Source of the DNA: DATKJS01 sp050015275
Lineage (GTDB): Bacteria; Acidobacteriota; Aminicenantia; Aminicenantales; Saccharicenantaceae
DNA: 64,000 nucleotides
Assembly: GCA_050015275.1 (NCBI GenBank)
Contig: JBEKBS010000001.1
Coordinates: 62,001 to 126,000 of the forward strand
Direction of reading: 5' to 3'
Shown here one piece after another: positions 51,541-59,522 of the stretch; the first letter of the stretch is position 1, and every line of letters begins with the position of its first letter. The notes beneath the pieces were generated by a model that saw nothing but the letters and a program-made list of their open reading frames with translations, searched no databases and was not told where the DNA came from. The translations under genes were made by a program, and so were the position numbers.

Positions 51541-53131
51541 GAAATTCCGGGCCCTGCAGGTCCTGAGGATCCTGAGCCAGGCGGGGTTCTTCGGGCTCTT
51601 CCTCGCCCTCTTCATCGGCGCCCACTACACGGGCCAGGATTACATCAGCTCGACGGTCCAGCGTTTCTTCCACTTCGACCCGCTTCTCGCCTTGGTCACT
51701 CTCATCGCGGCCCGCCTCGTGTACGCCTCGTTCGTCTTCGCCCTGGTCACGGTCATCGCGACTGTCGTCCTCGGCCGCGTTTTCTGCGGCTGGGTCTGCC
51801 CGCTCGGCGCGGTCCACCAATTTTCCTCGTTCGCCTTCAAGAAGACGCGGTTCCTCCGGCCGCCAAAAGAGGAGAGGGTGAGCCTGGCCTGGAAATACTA
51901 TATCCTTATTATTGTCCTGGTCGGGGCCTTGCTCGGGCTCGATCTGGCCGGGTACCTCGACCCCTTCTCATTCCTGACCCGCTCCTTCGCCCTGTCCATT
52001 TTCCCGGGCCTGGCCTACGCCCTCGCCGGCTTGAAAGCCGGCTTTTATGCTCTCGGCCTTATCTCCGCCGGACGGTCCATCTCCCAGCTCCTCGAGAACT
52101 GGACGCTCAACGCGACGTTCATCCAGGGATTCGCCGTCGGGTTCCTCTTCCTTGCCGCCGTCGCCCTGAACGCCTGGAAGGAGCGGTTCTGGTGCCGGTA
52201 TCTCTGCCCGACGGGGGCCTTCCTTGGGCTCCTCTCGCGCTGGAACGTCCTCAAGCTCAGGATCGACGACGGGAAGTGCATCAAGTGCGGTCTCTGCACG
52301 CAGCACTGCGAGACCCAGGCCAACCCCTACCCCGTGGAAAAATGGAGGAGCGGCGAGTGCGTCTACTGCGAGACCTGCGCCGCCATCTGCCCGACCGCGG
52401 CCATCGGGTTCCCGCTCAAGGCGGCGCCCGAAAAGCTGGCCAACGTTTCGAACGTCGACCTCGCGCGCCGGAAAGTCATCCTGACGGCCCTCCTCGGACT
52501 GGCCGCGGTCCCGTTCTTCCGCCTGACGCCGTCCCGCAAGCGGGCCTCGCTCAAGCTCATCCGACCGCCGGGTTCGCTGCCCGAGGACAAGTTCCTGGCC
52601 AAATGCGTCAAGTGCGGCCAGTGCATGAGGGCCTGCCCGACCAACGGCCTCCAGCCCGCCCTGTCCGAGGCGGGCCCGGAGGGCATCTATACGCCGATGC
52701 TCGTCCCGAAGATCGGCTACTGCGAATACTACTGCTCGCTCTGCACCCAGGTCTGCCCGACGGGCGCGATCCAGAAGCAGACGATCGAGGCCAAGAACAA
52801 AATCAAGATCGGCTCGGCCTGGGTCAACAAGAACCGTTGCCTTCCCTACACCCTCGGCAAGCCCTGCATCGTCTGCGAGGAGCACTGCCCCGTCTCGCCG
52901 AAGGCCATCAAATTCGTCGAGGTCGAAGCGAAGCTCCCGGACGGAAAAGTCGTGGTCCAGAAGGCCCCGGTCATCGACCTCGAGCTCTGCACGGGATGCG
53001 GGATCTGCGAGAACAAGTGCCCGGTCGTGGACGACCCGGCGATCTACGTCACGAGCGTCGGGGAAACACGGTCGGAGAAGAACCGCCTGCTCCTCCAGGT
53101 GATCGGCGAATCCGGAGAGCCTGGGAAATAG
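51521..53131 (+). CDS. Membrane-bound polyferredoxin (NapH/MauN-like, multiple Fe-S sites)
   Basis: 536 residues. Several membrane helices in the first 220 residues (LRILSQAGFFGLFLALFIGA and later), with paired loop motifs GRVFCGWVCPLGAVHQ and CRYLCPTGAFLG typical of NapH/NosR/RnfB-linked proteins. Then [4Fe-4S] motifs CIKCGLCTQHC and CVYCETCAAICP near residue 250-290, another helix (about 325-345), and four more Cys clusters: CVKCGQCMRACP, CSLCTQVCP, CIVCEEHCP and CTGCGICENKCP. The protein should pass electrons between the quinone pool or cytoplasm and periplasmic partners. TTG 51521 has a GGAG site and overlaps the DUF362 gene. Confidence 0.88.
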   Translation: MKKERSRKFRALQVLRILSQAGFFGLFLALFIGAHYTGQDYISSTVQRFFHFDPLLALVTLIAARLVYASFVFALVTVIATVVLGRVFCGWVCPLGAVHQFSSFAFKKTRFLRPPKEERVSLAWKYYILIIVLVGALLGLDLAGYLDPFSFLTRSFALSIFPGLAYALAGLKAGFYALGLISAGRSISQLLENWTLNATFIQGFAVGFLFLAAVALNAWKERFWCRYLCPTGAFLGLLSRWNVLKLRIDDGKCIKCGLCTQHCETQANPYPVEKWRSGECVYCETCAAICPTAAIGFPLKAAPEKLANVSNVDLARRKVILTALLGLAAVPFFRLTPSRKRASLKLIRPPGSLPEDKFLAKCVKCGQCMRACPTNGLQPALSEAGPEGIYTPMLVPKIGYCEYYCSLCTQVCPTGAIQKQTIEAKNKIKIGSAWVNKNRCLPYTLGKPCIVCEEHCPVSPKAIKFVEVEAKLPDGKVVVQKAPVIDLELCTGCGICENKCPVVDDPAIYVTSVGETRSEKNRLLLQVIGESGEPGK

Positions 53132-53143
53132 TGGCATCGCCGG

Positions 53144-54127
53144 CTATTCGGCGGCGATTTTTTTCAGTTCGTCTTTCAAATGCGGGATGACTTCAAAGAG
53201 GTCTCCCACGATCCCGTAGTCGACCGCCTTGAAGATCGGCGCATCGGGGTCCTTGTTCACGGCCACAATGTACTTGGACGACGACATCCCGGCCAGGTGC
53301 TGGATCGCCCCCGAGATCCCGAACGCCAGGTAGAGGTTGGGCGACACGGTCTTCCCGGTCTGGCCGACCTGGTGCTGGTGGCCGATCCAGCCCGAGTCCA
53401 CGGCCGAGCGCGACGCGCCCACCGCCGAGCGGGGGATGAGGGCCGCGAGCTCGCGGAGGAGGACGAAATTCTCCGGCCCCTTCATGCCGCGCCCGCCGGA
53501 GATGACGACATCGGCCTCGGTCACGTCGATCTCGGCGCTCTCCTCCTTCAAAATCTCGCCGACACGGCCTTTGATGAACCCTTCCGGGATGTCCACGGCC
53601 TTCTTGACGACCTCGGCCGCGGCCCCGGCCGCGGGCGCCGCGAGCGGGAAGACATTGGGCCGGAGCGTCGCGATCTTGGGGGTCGAACTCAGGGTGAAGG
53701 AAAGAATGGCCTTGCCGGCGTAGATGGGCCTGGTGAACTCGAGCGTCCCGTCCTTGACGGCGAGCTTCGTACAATCCGAGGCCAGCCCCGCGCCGAGCCC
53801 GGCCGCGACCCTCGGGGCCAGGTCCTTGCCCATGGCGGTCGCGGCGAAGAACATGGCCGCGGGTTTCGTCTCCCGGGCGAGATCGCAGATGGCCCGGCCG
53901 TAACCCTGCGCCGAATAATCGGCAAGGGCTGGGCTTTCGAGGCAGAAGATCCTGCCCAGGCCGTAGGGGCCGAGTTCTGGGGCCAGGCTTTCGAGGCCCG
54001 CCCCGGCCAGCACGGCGGCGGTTTCCAGGCCCATAAGCCGGGCGATCCGCTTCGCTTCGGAAAGCGCTTCGAGCGAGCTCTTTTTCGGTTTCCGGTCCCG
54101 CGTTTCGATGAATACGGCGATCATCAT
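53144..54127 (-). CDS. etfA: Electron transfer flavoprotein alpha subunit
   Basis: 327 residues. The C-terminal FAD domain is diagnostic: VISGGRGMKGPENFVLLREL near residue 210, GASRSAVDSGWIGHQHQVGQ, TGKTVSPNLYLAFGISGAIQ and HLAGMSSSKYIVAVNKDPDA. With EtfB it carries electrons from acyl-CoA dehydrogenases or other flavoproteins to a quinone oxidoreductase. It begins eight bases after the etfB stop. No dehydrogenase or ETF:quinone oxidoreductase gene is in the window. Confidence 0.96.
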   Translation of the reverse strand: MMIAVFIETRDRKPKKSSLEALSEAKRIARLMGLETAAVLAGAGLESLAPELGPYGLGRIFCLESPALADYSAQGYGRAICDLARETKPAAMFFAATAMGKDLAPRVAAGLGAGLASDCTKLAVKDGTLEFTRPIYAGKAILSFTLSSTPKIATLRPNVFPLAAPAAGAAAEVVKKAVDIPEGFIKGRVGEILKEESAEIDVTEADVVISGGRGMKGPENFVLLRELAALIPRSAVGASRSAVDSGWIGHQHQVGQTGKTVSPNLYLAFGISGAIQHLAGMSSSKYIVAVNKDPDAPIFKAVDYGIVGDLFEVIPHLKDELKKIAAE

Positions 54128-54135
54128 GGCCTCCT

Positions 54136-54918
54136 TCAGATCACCTTGGCCTCGCCGTGGAGCAGGGCCACGAGCTCACGGGCCGTCCCGGCGGGGTCTC
54201 CCCGGAGGATCTTGCCCGCCTGGCGCTCCGGCGGGACGTCCAGGCCCGTGATGACGACCTTGGGCGCGAGCTCTTCAGGCCCGAGCCCGAGGTCTTCGAG
54301 CTTGACGACCGGGATCTCCTTCTTCTTGGCGGCCATGATCCCCTTGAGCGTCTCGTAGCGGGGCTCGTTCAAACCTTTCTGGGCGCTGACGACGGCGGGA
54401 AGGGAGAAGACGACCTTCTCGATCCCGCCTTCGACCTCGCGGAGGGCCGTCCCGGCGCCCTCTCCGATCTCGAGCTTCGTCACGACGTTGGCCTGGGGAA
54501 GGCCGAGGAGCTCGGCCGTCATCGCGGGCACCTGGCTCAGATCCGCGCCGACCGACTGCTTCCCGAAAAGGAGGAGGTCGGTCCCGGCGAACTTCTGTTC
54601 GACCGTGCGGGCGATGATCCTCGCGGTGCGCAACCCATCGTATGTCTCGGGCGCATCGTCCTTGACGAGCACCGCCTCGTCGGCCCCCATGGCCAGGCAT
54701 TTCCGCAGGACGGGGAGAGCGTCCTCGCGGCCCACGCAGACGACGCGGACCGTCCCGCCCCTGGCTTCTTTCAGACGCAGGGCCTCTTCGACCGCGAACT
54801 CGTCATACGGGCTGGCCACGAAATTCAGGCCGTCCTCGATGATGGACATCGTCTGGTGCTGGATCCGGATCCGCGATTCCGTGTCCGGGACCCTCTTGAC
54901 GAAAACAAGGATGTTCAT
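54136..54918 (-). CDS. etfB: Electron transfer flavoprotein beta subunit
   Basis: 260 residues; MNILVFVKRVPDTESRIRI, LNFVASPYDEFAVEEALRLK, VCVGREDALPVLRKCLAMGA, DLLLFGKQSVGADLSQVPAM and the LEDLGL recognition loop region near the end are typical EtfB. It binds AMP and contacts partner dehydrogenases. GAGGAG precedes ATG 54918. It follows fabF after an 84-bp gap that shows nothing else, and may be read through from the fatty acid cluster. Confidence 0.96.
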   Translation of the reverse strand: MNILVFVKRVPDTESRIRIQHQTMSIIEDGLNFVASPYDEFAVEEALRLKEARGGTVRVVCVGREDALPVLRKCLAMGADEAVLVKDDAPETYDGLRTARIIARTVEQKFAGTDLLLFGKQSVGADLSQVPAMTAELLGLPQANVVTKLEIGEGAGTALREVEGGIEKVVFSLPAVVSAQKGLNEPRYETLKGIMAAKKKEIPVVKLEDLGLGPEELAPKVVITGLDVPPERQAGKILRGDPAGTARELVALLHGEAKVI

Positions 54919-55002
54919 GCGTGTCTCCTCATTCGTTGTGATGCGCCCGCCCCCGCGCTCCGGGCCTCCGGCCCTCGGCCACGGCCCTTACTTTCCGCCT
55001 TC

Positions 55003-56265
55003 TCAGGGTTTCTCGAATCTCCTGAACAGGAGCGAGCCGTTCGTCCCGCCGAACCCGAAGGAGTTGCTGAGGGCATGGATGATCTCGGCCGGCCGGGCCT
55101 TGTTCGCGACGTAATCGAGGTCGCATTCCGGATCGGGGAACTCGTAGTTGATGGTCGGGGTCATGATCTGGTGGAACACGCAGAGGGCCGAGATCCCGGC
55201 CTCGAGGCCGCCGGCCGCGCCGAGGAGGTGACCGGTCATGGACTTGGTCGAGCTGATGCCGATCCGGCGGGCGTGCCCTCCGAACACCGTCTTGATGGCC
55301 AGCGTCTCGATCTTGTCGTTATAGACCGTCGACGTTCCGTGGGCGTTGATGTACTGGACATCCTCGGGCCGGACGCCCGCATCTTCGATCGTCTTCCTCA
55401 TGACCCGGATGGCCCCGTCGCCGTCCGGCGCCGGGGCGGCCGCATGGTAAGCGTCGCCCGTCATCCCGTAGCCGACGACCTCGGCATAGATCCGGGCGTT
55501 CCTCTTCAGGGCGCGCCCGAGGTCCTCCAGGATGACGACACCGGCCCCCTCCCCCATGACGAAGCCGTCGCGCGTGGCGTCGAACGGGCGCGAGGCTTTC
55601 TCGGGGGCGTCGTTCCTTTCCGAGAGCGCTTTCATGGCATTGAAGCCGGCGATGCTCAACGGGGTCAGGGGCGCTTCCGCCCCGCCCGCAATCATGATGT
55701 CGGCATCGCCGCGGGCGATCATCCGGAAGGAGTCCCCGATGGCATGCGTGCCGGTGCTGCAGGCCGTGGCCGTGGCCGAATTGGGGCCTTTGGCCCCGTA
55801 GCGGATGGAGATCTGCCCCGAGGCCTCGTTGACGATGGTCTGGATGAGGAAGAACGGCGAAACTCTCTCCGGCCCTTTCTCGAGCAGGACCTTGTGCCAT
55901 TCCTCGATCGCCCCGAGGCCGCCGATCCCCGAGCCGACATACGTCCCGGCCCGATCGCTCTGAAGGTCGGCCAACGGGAGCCCCGAGTCCTCGACAGCCA
56001 AGTGGGCTGCCCCCAGAGCGAACCGGATGAACGGGTCCATCTTGCGGGATTCCTTGCGGTCGATGAAGGCGAGGGGGTCGAAGTCCCTGGCTTCCCCCCC
56101 GAACCGGGTGGCGTGGCGTGAGGTGTCCCAGCGGGTGAGGGGTCTGATCCCGTTTTCCCCGCGGAGGAGGGCCTGCCAGTTCTTCTCCGTCCCCGTCCCG
56201 AGCGGCGAGACCAGCCCGATGCCGGTGAGGACAACCCGCCGCGCGGGGAAAGACTCCCTGCTCAT
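55003..56265 (-). CDS. fabF: 3-oxoacyl-ACP synthase II
   Basis: 420-residue condensing enzyme of fatty acid elongation. Cys-His-His triad: ATACSTGTHAIGDSF near residue 167, NAHGTSTVYND near residue 308 and STKSMTGHLLGAAGGLEA near residue 340. VVLTGIGLVSPLGTGTEKNW at the N-terminus and NSFGFGGTNGSLLFRRF at the C-terminus. The start ATG 56265 has only a weak AGGGA site. Downstream of acpP in the cluster. Confidence 0.96.
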   Translation of the reverse strand: MSRESFPARRVVLTGIGLVSPLGTGTEKNWQALLRGENGIRPLTRWDTSRHATRFGGEARDFDPLAFIDRKESRKMDPFIRFALGAAHLAVEDSGLPLADLQSDRAGTYVGSGIGGLGAIEEWHKVLLEKGPERVSPFFLIQTIVNEASGQISIRYGAKGPNSATATACSTGTHAIGDSFRMIARGDADIMIAGGAEAPLTPLSIAGFNAMKALSERNDAPEKASRPFDATRDGFVMGEGAGVVILEDLGRALKRNARIYAEVVGYGMTGDAYHAAAPAPDGDGAIRVMRKTIEDAGVRPEDVQYINAHGTSTVYNDKIETLAIKTVFGGHARRIGISSTKSMTGHLLGAAGGLEAGISALCVFHQIMTPTINYEFPDPECDLDYVANKARPAEIIHALSNSFGFGGTNGSLLFRRFEKP

Positions 56266-56298
56266 GATCCCTGTCAGCCCAGCCGGAAAAGGCGGGGG

Positions 56299-56541
56299 CT
56301 ACTTCTTATGGCTCGTGATGTAGTCGATTGCCTTGCCGACGGTCGTCAGCTTTTCGGCCTGATCGTCGGGGATGTCCAGGCCGAATTCATCCTCGAGGGC
56401 CATGACCAGCTCCACCGTATCGAGGGAGTCCGCCCCGAGGTCATCGATGAACGAAGCGTCTTCGGTGACCTGTTCTTCACTGATGCTCAGCTTGTCCGAG
56501 ACAATGGCCCTGACCTTCTTGAGCAGTTCGTTTCGGTCCAT
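56299..56541 (-). CDS. acpP: Acyl carrier protein
   Basis: 80-residue acidic four-helix protein; DDLGADSLDTVELVMALEDE contains the Ser that carries 4'-phosphopantetheine. AGAGGAGG lies before ATG 56541; the longer frame is spurious. Located between fabG and fabF as in many bacteria. Confidence 0.98.
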   Translation of the reverse strand: MDRNELLKKVRAIVSDKLSISEEQVTEDASFIDDLGADSLDTVELVMALEDEFGLDIPDDQAEKLTTVGKAIDYITSHKK

Positions 56542-56588
56542 AATGTCCTCCTCTTTAAGATAGGATTGCGGAGATGACCACGGCCGGC

Positions 56589-57332
56589 TCACATGTAGAG
56601 GCCGCCGTTGACACTGATCACCTGGCCCGTGATGTAAGAGGCGTCATCGGAAAGAAGGAATTTTACCGCAGACGCCACGTCTTTGGGAAGCCCGAATCTT
56701 TTCATCGGGATGTACTCCAGGAACGTCTTTTGGATGTCCTCGGGAAGCTTCTCGGTCATGGCCGTGGAGATGTAGCCGGGCGCGACGGCGTTGACGGTGA
56801 TGCCCCGGGCCGCCACTTCCCGCGCCAGCGACTTGGCGAAGGCGATGGCCCCGGCCTTGGAGGCCGCGTAGTTGACCTGGCCCGCGTTCCCCATGAGGCC
56901 CGCGACGGAGGCGATGTTGACGATCCGGCCGTAGCGGGCGGCGACCATGGCCCTCAGGACGGCCCTCGAAAAGTTGAAGACGCCCTTCAGGTTGACCTTG
57001 AGGACGGCGTCCCAGTCCTCCTCCTTCATCCGCAGGAGGAGGCCGTCCCGGGTGATGCCGGCATTGTTGACAAGGTGGTCGATCCGGCCGTGGGAGGCGG
57101 CCACCGCGTCCGCGACTTCCTGGGCCCGGACGGCGTCCGAAACATCGGCCTGGTGGACGTCGGCCCGGCCGCTCGCCCCGACGATGCCCCGGGCGACGGC
57201 CTCGAGCTTGTCCTTCTGGACGTCCACGAGGACAACCGTCGCTCCCTCGGCGGCGAGGTCGAGGGCGATGGCTTCGCCGATGCCCTGGGAGGCGCCGGTC
57301 ACGATCGAAACGCGGCCTTCGAACCGTTTCAT
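56589..57332 (-). CDS. fabG: 3-oxoacyl-ACP reductase
   Basis: 247-residue short-chain dehydrogenase, NADPH-dependent ketoreduction in fatty acid elongation. TGASQGIGEAIALDLA (cofactor loop), NNAGITRDGLLLRM, the catalytic Tyr-Lys in VNYAASKAGAIAFAKSLARE and VNAVAPGYISTAMTEKLPED. ATG 57332 overlaps the plsX stop by four bases. No fabH or fabD lies nearby. Confidence 0.97.
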   Translation of the reverse strand: MKRFEGRVSIVTGASQGIGEAIALDLAAEGATVVLVDVQKDKLEAVARGIVGASGRADVHQADVSDAVRAQEVADAVAASHGRIDHLVNNAGITRDGLLLRMKEEDWDAVLKVNLKGVFNFSRAVLRAMVAARYGRIVNIASVAGLMGNAGQVNYAASKAGAIAFAKSLAREVAARGITVNAVAPGYISTAMTEKLPEDIQKTFLEYIPMKRFGLPKDVASAVKFLLSDDASYITGQVISVNGGLYM

Positions 57333-58342
57333 GCGCCGGCTCCTTTGAGGGCCTGCTCGTAGCGGAGGATCTCGGTCTGGATCCGGTCCTGGACGCGGTT
57401 CAGGACGAACTCCCGGGCCCGGCCGACGGCGTTCCGGACGGCATGGGCGTTGGACCGGCCGTGGCCGATGACGCAAACGCCGTTGATCCCCAGGAGCTGG
57501 GCGCCCCCGTATTCGGAATAATCCACTTTCTTATAGATCTTCTTGAGGTGTCTTTTCATGAGGACGTAACCCAGCCTGGCGAAGATGTTCTTGGTGATCT
57601 CGTGCCGGGCCATCGAGAGGACGCTCTCGACGACGCCCTCGGACACTTTGAGGGCCACGTTCCCCGTGAAGCCGTCGCTGACGACGACGTCCGCGGCCCC
57701 GGAGAACAGGTCCTTCCCCTCGACGTTGCCAATGAAGCGGAGGGGGGAGGCCTGGAGCCTGTCGAAGGCCTCGCGGACGAGGTCGTTCCCCTTGGATCTC
57801 TCCTCGCCGATGCTCATCAGGCCGACCCGCGGGTTCGGCAAAGCCATGATCGTTTCCATGAAGATCTTGCCCATGATCGCGAACTGGACGAGGTTGTTCG
57901 GCTGGCAGTTGGCGTTGGCCCCGACGTCGATGAGGAGGGTCGGGCCGGCGACGCCGGGAACGAGGAGGGCCAGGGCCGGCCTGTCGACGCCTCGCAAGGT
58001 CCCCAGGACCTCCCGGGAGATATAGACGACGGCCCCGGTGTTCCCCATGGAAACGAAGGCCTCGGCCTGCCCGTCCTTGACGAGCTGGGCCGCGACGCGG
58101 ATCGACGACGCCTTCTTTCTCCGGAAGGCGAGCAGCCCCTCGCCCATGCCGATCGCCTCGGGCGCGTCGACGATGGTCGCCCGGGAGGCCTTCGGGGCCA
58201 GACGGTCGTATTCCTTCTTGATCAGGTGCTCGACGCCGACGAGAAAGACGTCGACGCCGAAATCCCCAGACGCGCGGAGAGCCCCTTCGACCGTGACCCT
58301 AGGGCCGAAATCCCCCCCCATCGCGTCAACGGCGATTTTCAT
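57329..58342 (-). CDS. plsX: Phosphate acyltransferase PlsX
   Basis: 337 residues; MKIAVDAMGGDFGPRVTVEG, MGEGLLAFRRKKASSIRVAA, AFVSMGNTGAVVYISREVLG, DVGANANCQPNNLVQFAIMG and DVVVSDGFTGNVALKVSEGV are PlsX signatures. It makes acyl-phosphate from acyl-ACP for phospholipid synthesis. Order yceD-rpmF-plsX is conserved across bacteria, with fabH, usual next neighbour, missing. Confidence 0.97.
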   Translation of the reverse strand: MKIAVDAMGGDFGPRVTVEGALRASGDFGVDVFLVGVEHLIKKEYDRLAPKASRATIVDAPEAIGMGEGLLAFRRKKASSIRVAAQLVKDGQAEAFVSMGNTGAVVYISREVLGTLRGVDRPALALLVPGVAGPTLLIDVGANANCQPNNLVQFAIMGKIFMETIMALPNPRVGLMSIGEERSKGNDLVREAFDRLQASPLRFIGNVEGKDLFSGAADVVVSDGFTGNVALKVSEGVVESVLSMARHEITKNIFARLGYVLMKRHLKKIYKKVDYSEYGGAQLLGINGVCVIGHGRSNAHAVRNAVGRAREFVLNRVQDRIQTEILRYEQALKGAGA

Positions 58343-58358
58343 GGAAGAGAACCCCCAG

Positions 58359-58541
58359 TCAGTCTTCTTTTCCTTCCGTCACCTGCCGGCCCTTGTAGTA
58401 ACCGCACTCGGGGCACGCCCGGTGCGGCAGCTTGGGGTTGCCGCAGTTGGGGCAGACAGAGAAGGCGGGGAGGACGAGCCCGTCGTGGGCCCGGCGCTTT
58501 CCTTTTCTCGTCGGAGAATGTCTTCTCTTTGGGTTTGGCAT
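58359..58541 (-). CDS. rpmF: 50S ribosomal protein L32
   Basis: 60 residues; MPNPKRRHSPTRKGKRRAHD and the zinc ribbon CPNCGNPKLPHRACPECGYY, the four-cysteine form of L32. Two bases separate it from yceD. Confidence 0.97.
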   Translation of the reverse strand: MPNPKRRHSPTRKGKRRAHDGLVLPAFSVCPNCGNPKLPHRACPECGYYKGRQVTEGKED

Positions 58542-58542
58542 C

Positions 58543-59061
58543 TTAGCTTTTATCTTTCACGACAAATTTGAGCTTGTTCCAGCGCGGGTCGGATTCCTTG
58601 ACCATGCAGGAGCAGCCCCCGTCGCGGACGACTTCGCCGCAGACGGCGCAGATCCCCTCGCACTCCGGTGCGCAGAGGGGCTTCGCCGGGAAGGTCAGGT
58701 TCAGCTGCTCGAGGATGACGGCCCGGAGGTCGAGACGGCGATCGCGGTAATACATTCTGTCGATCTCGTCGTCCATCAGCTCGTCGGGATTGGCATCGAG
58801 CTCCTCGGGGAGATAGACGAGGTCGAACTTGCTCCGCACGGGGAACTCGTACGGGGTCAGGCATCGGCTGCAAACGAAGCTCAGCTTGGCCGTGATTTCG
58901 CCCTGGACGAGGGCCTCGTCGCCGAGCATCCGGACGTGGACCTCGGCGTGGGCGGGCTCGAGGAAAACGGCGTTCTCCTCGACCAGGTCCAGGCTCATGA
59001 AGTCGAAATCCCCGGACAGGCGGAGGCCGTCCTTGGGCAGCCGGTCAATATCGATCAACAT
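58543..59061 (-). CDS. yceD: YceD/DUF177 family protein
   Basis: 172 residues. MLIDIDRLPKDGLRLSGDFD at the start, FVCSRCLTPYEFPVRSKFDL near residue 85, and a second Cys cluster CAPECEGICAVCGEV near residue 140 match DUF177, the protein linked to rpmF and 23S rRNA accumulation in plants and bacteria. I start at ATG 59061; an in-frame TTG at 59088 lacks a site. First gene of the rpmF-plsX-fab cluster. Confidence 0.88.
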   Translation of the reverse strand: MLIDIDRLPKDGLRLSGDFDFMSLDLVEENAVFLEPAHAEVHVRMLGDEALVQGEITAKLSFVCSRCLTPYEFPVRSKFDLVYLPEELDANPDELMDDEIDRMYYRDRRLDLRAVILEQLNLTFPAKPLCAPECEGICAVCGEVVRDGGCSCMVKESDPRWNKLKFVVKDKS

Positions 59062-59101
59062 CGTCGTATCCAAGGTGCTGGTCCTCAAAAATCGTTAACT
59101 T

Positions 59102-59129
59102 ATTATACCAGCGCAACCCCCTTTGTCAA
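59102..59129 (-). promoter_or_regulatory. Promoter of the yceD-rpmF-plsX-fabG-acpP-fabF cluster
   Basis: Minus strand TTGACA (59129-59124), 16-bp spacer, TATAAT (59107-59102): both boxes are perfect. Predicted start near 59095, about 35 bases before ATG 59061. Confidence 0.85.
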
Positions 59130-59202
59130 ATGAAGGGCCCGGGGCGGGGGCGGCCGGGCAGGAAAAGGGGTCCGCCCTCCTCCGGCGGCCTCGAATTCGG
59201 CC

Positions 59203-59230
59203 TTGCGCAGCGAAAGCAAACGGGTATAAT
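59203..59230 (+). promoter_or_regulatory. Promoter of the 81-aa gene and polA
   Basis: TTGCGC (59203-59208), 16-bp spacer, TATAAT (59225-59230). The start point near 59237 falls in the GAGGAGG ribosome site before ATG 59249, so the leader is about 12 bases. Confidence 0.55.
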
Positions 59231-59248
59231 GAGAGGAGGTTTCTCGGC

Positions 59249-59494
59249 ATGAGCGGCTACAACACGCGGGTGGAATACAGGGGATCGGCGTACATCGTCC
59301 AGACCCAGGACAAGGGCCTGGCCGCTCAGTACGTCGAATCCCTGATCTACAAGTCCGGCAAGCTCCTGACCTCCAAGAAGACGTTCTACACGTCCTCCCT
59401 CTCGAGCCCCGGCGTCAAGGCCATCATCGAGCAGATGATGGAGTCCCAGCACAAGAAGATCCTGGAAGAGATCGTCGAAGGCAAGTTCGACTGA
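59249..59494 (+). CDS. Small conserved-looking protein, 81 residues
   Basis: Begins MSGYNTRVEYRGSAYIVQTQ, then DKGLAAQYVESLIYKSGKLL and TSKKTFYTSSL, ending in an amphipathic helix QMMESQHKKILEEIVEGKFD. A GAGGAGG site eight to ten bases before ATG 59249 and the -10 box upstream support translation. The fold looks like a short beta-hairpin plus helices; I do not recognise a named family. It sits 28 bases before polA on the same strand and is probably co-transcribed with it. Confidence 0.75.
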   Translation: MSGYNTRVEYRGSAYIVQTQDKGLAAQYVESLIYKSGKLLTSKKTFYTSSLSSPGVKAIIEQMMESQHKKILEEIVEGKFD

Positions 59495-59522
59495 GTCCTC
59501 GAGGATCCGGACCGAAGGGGCC

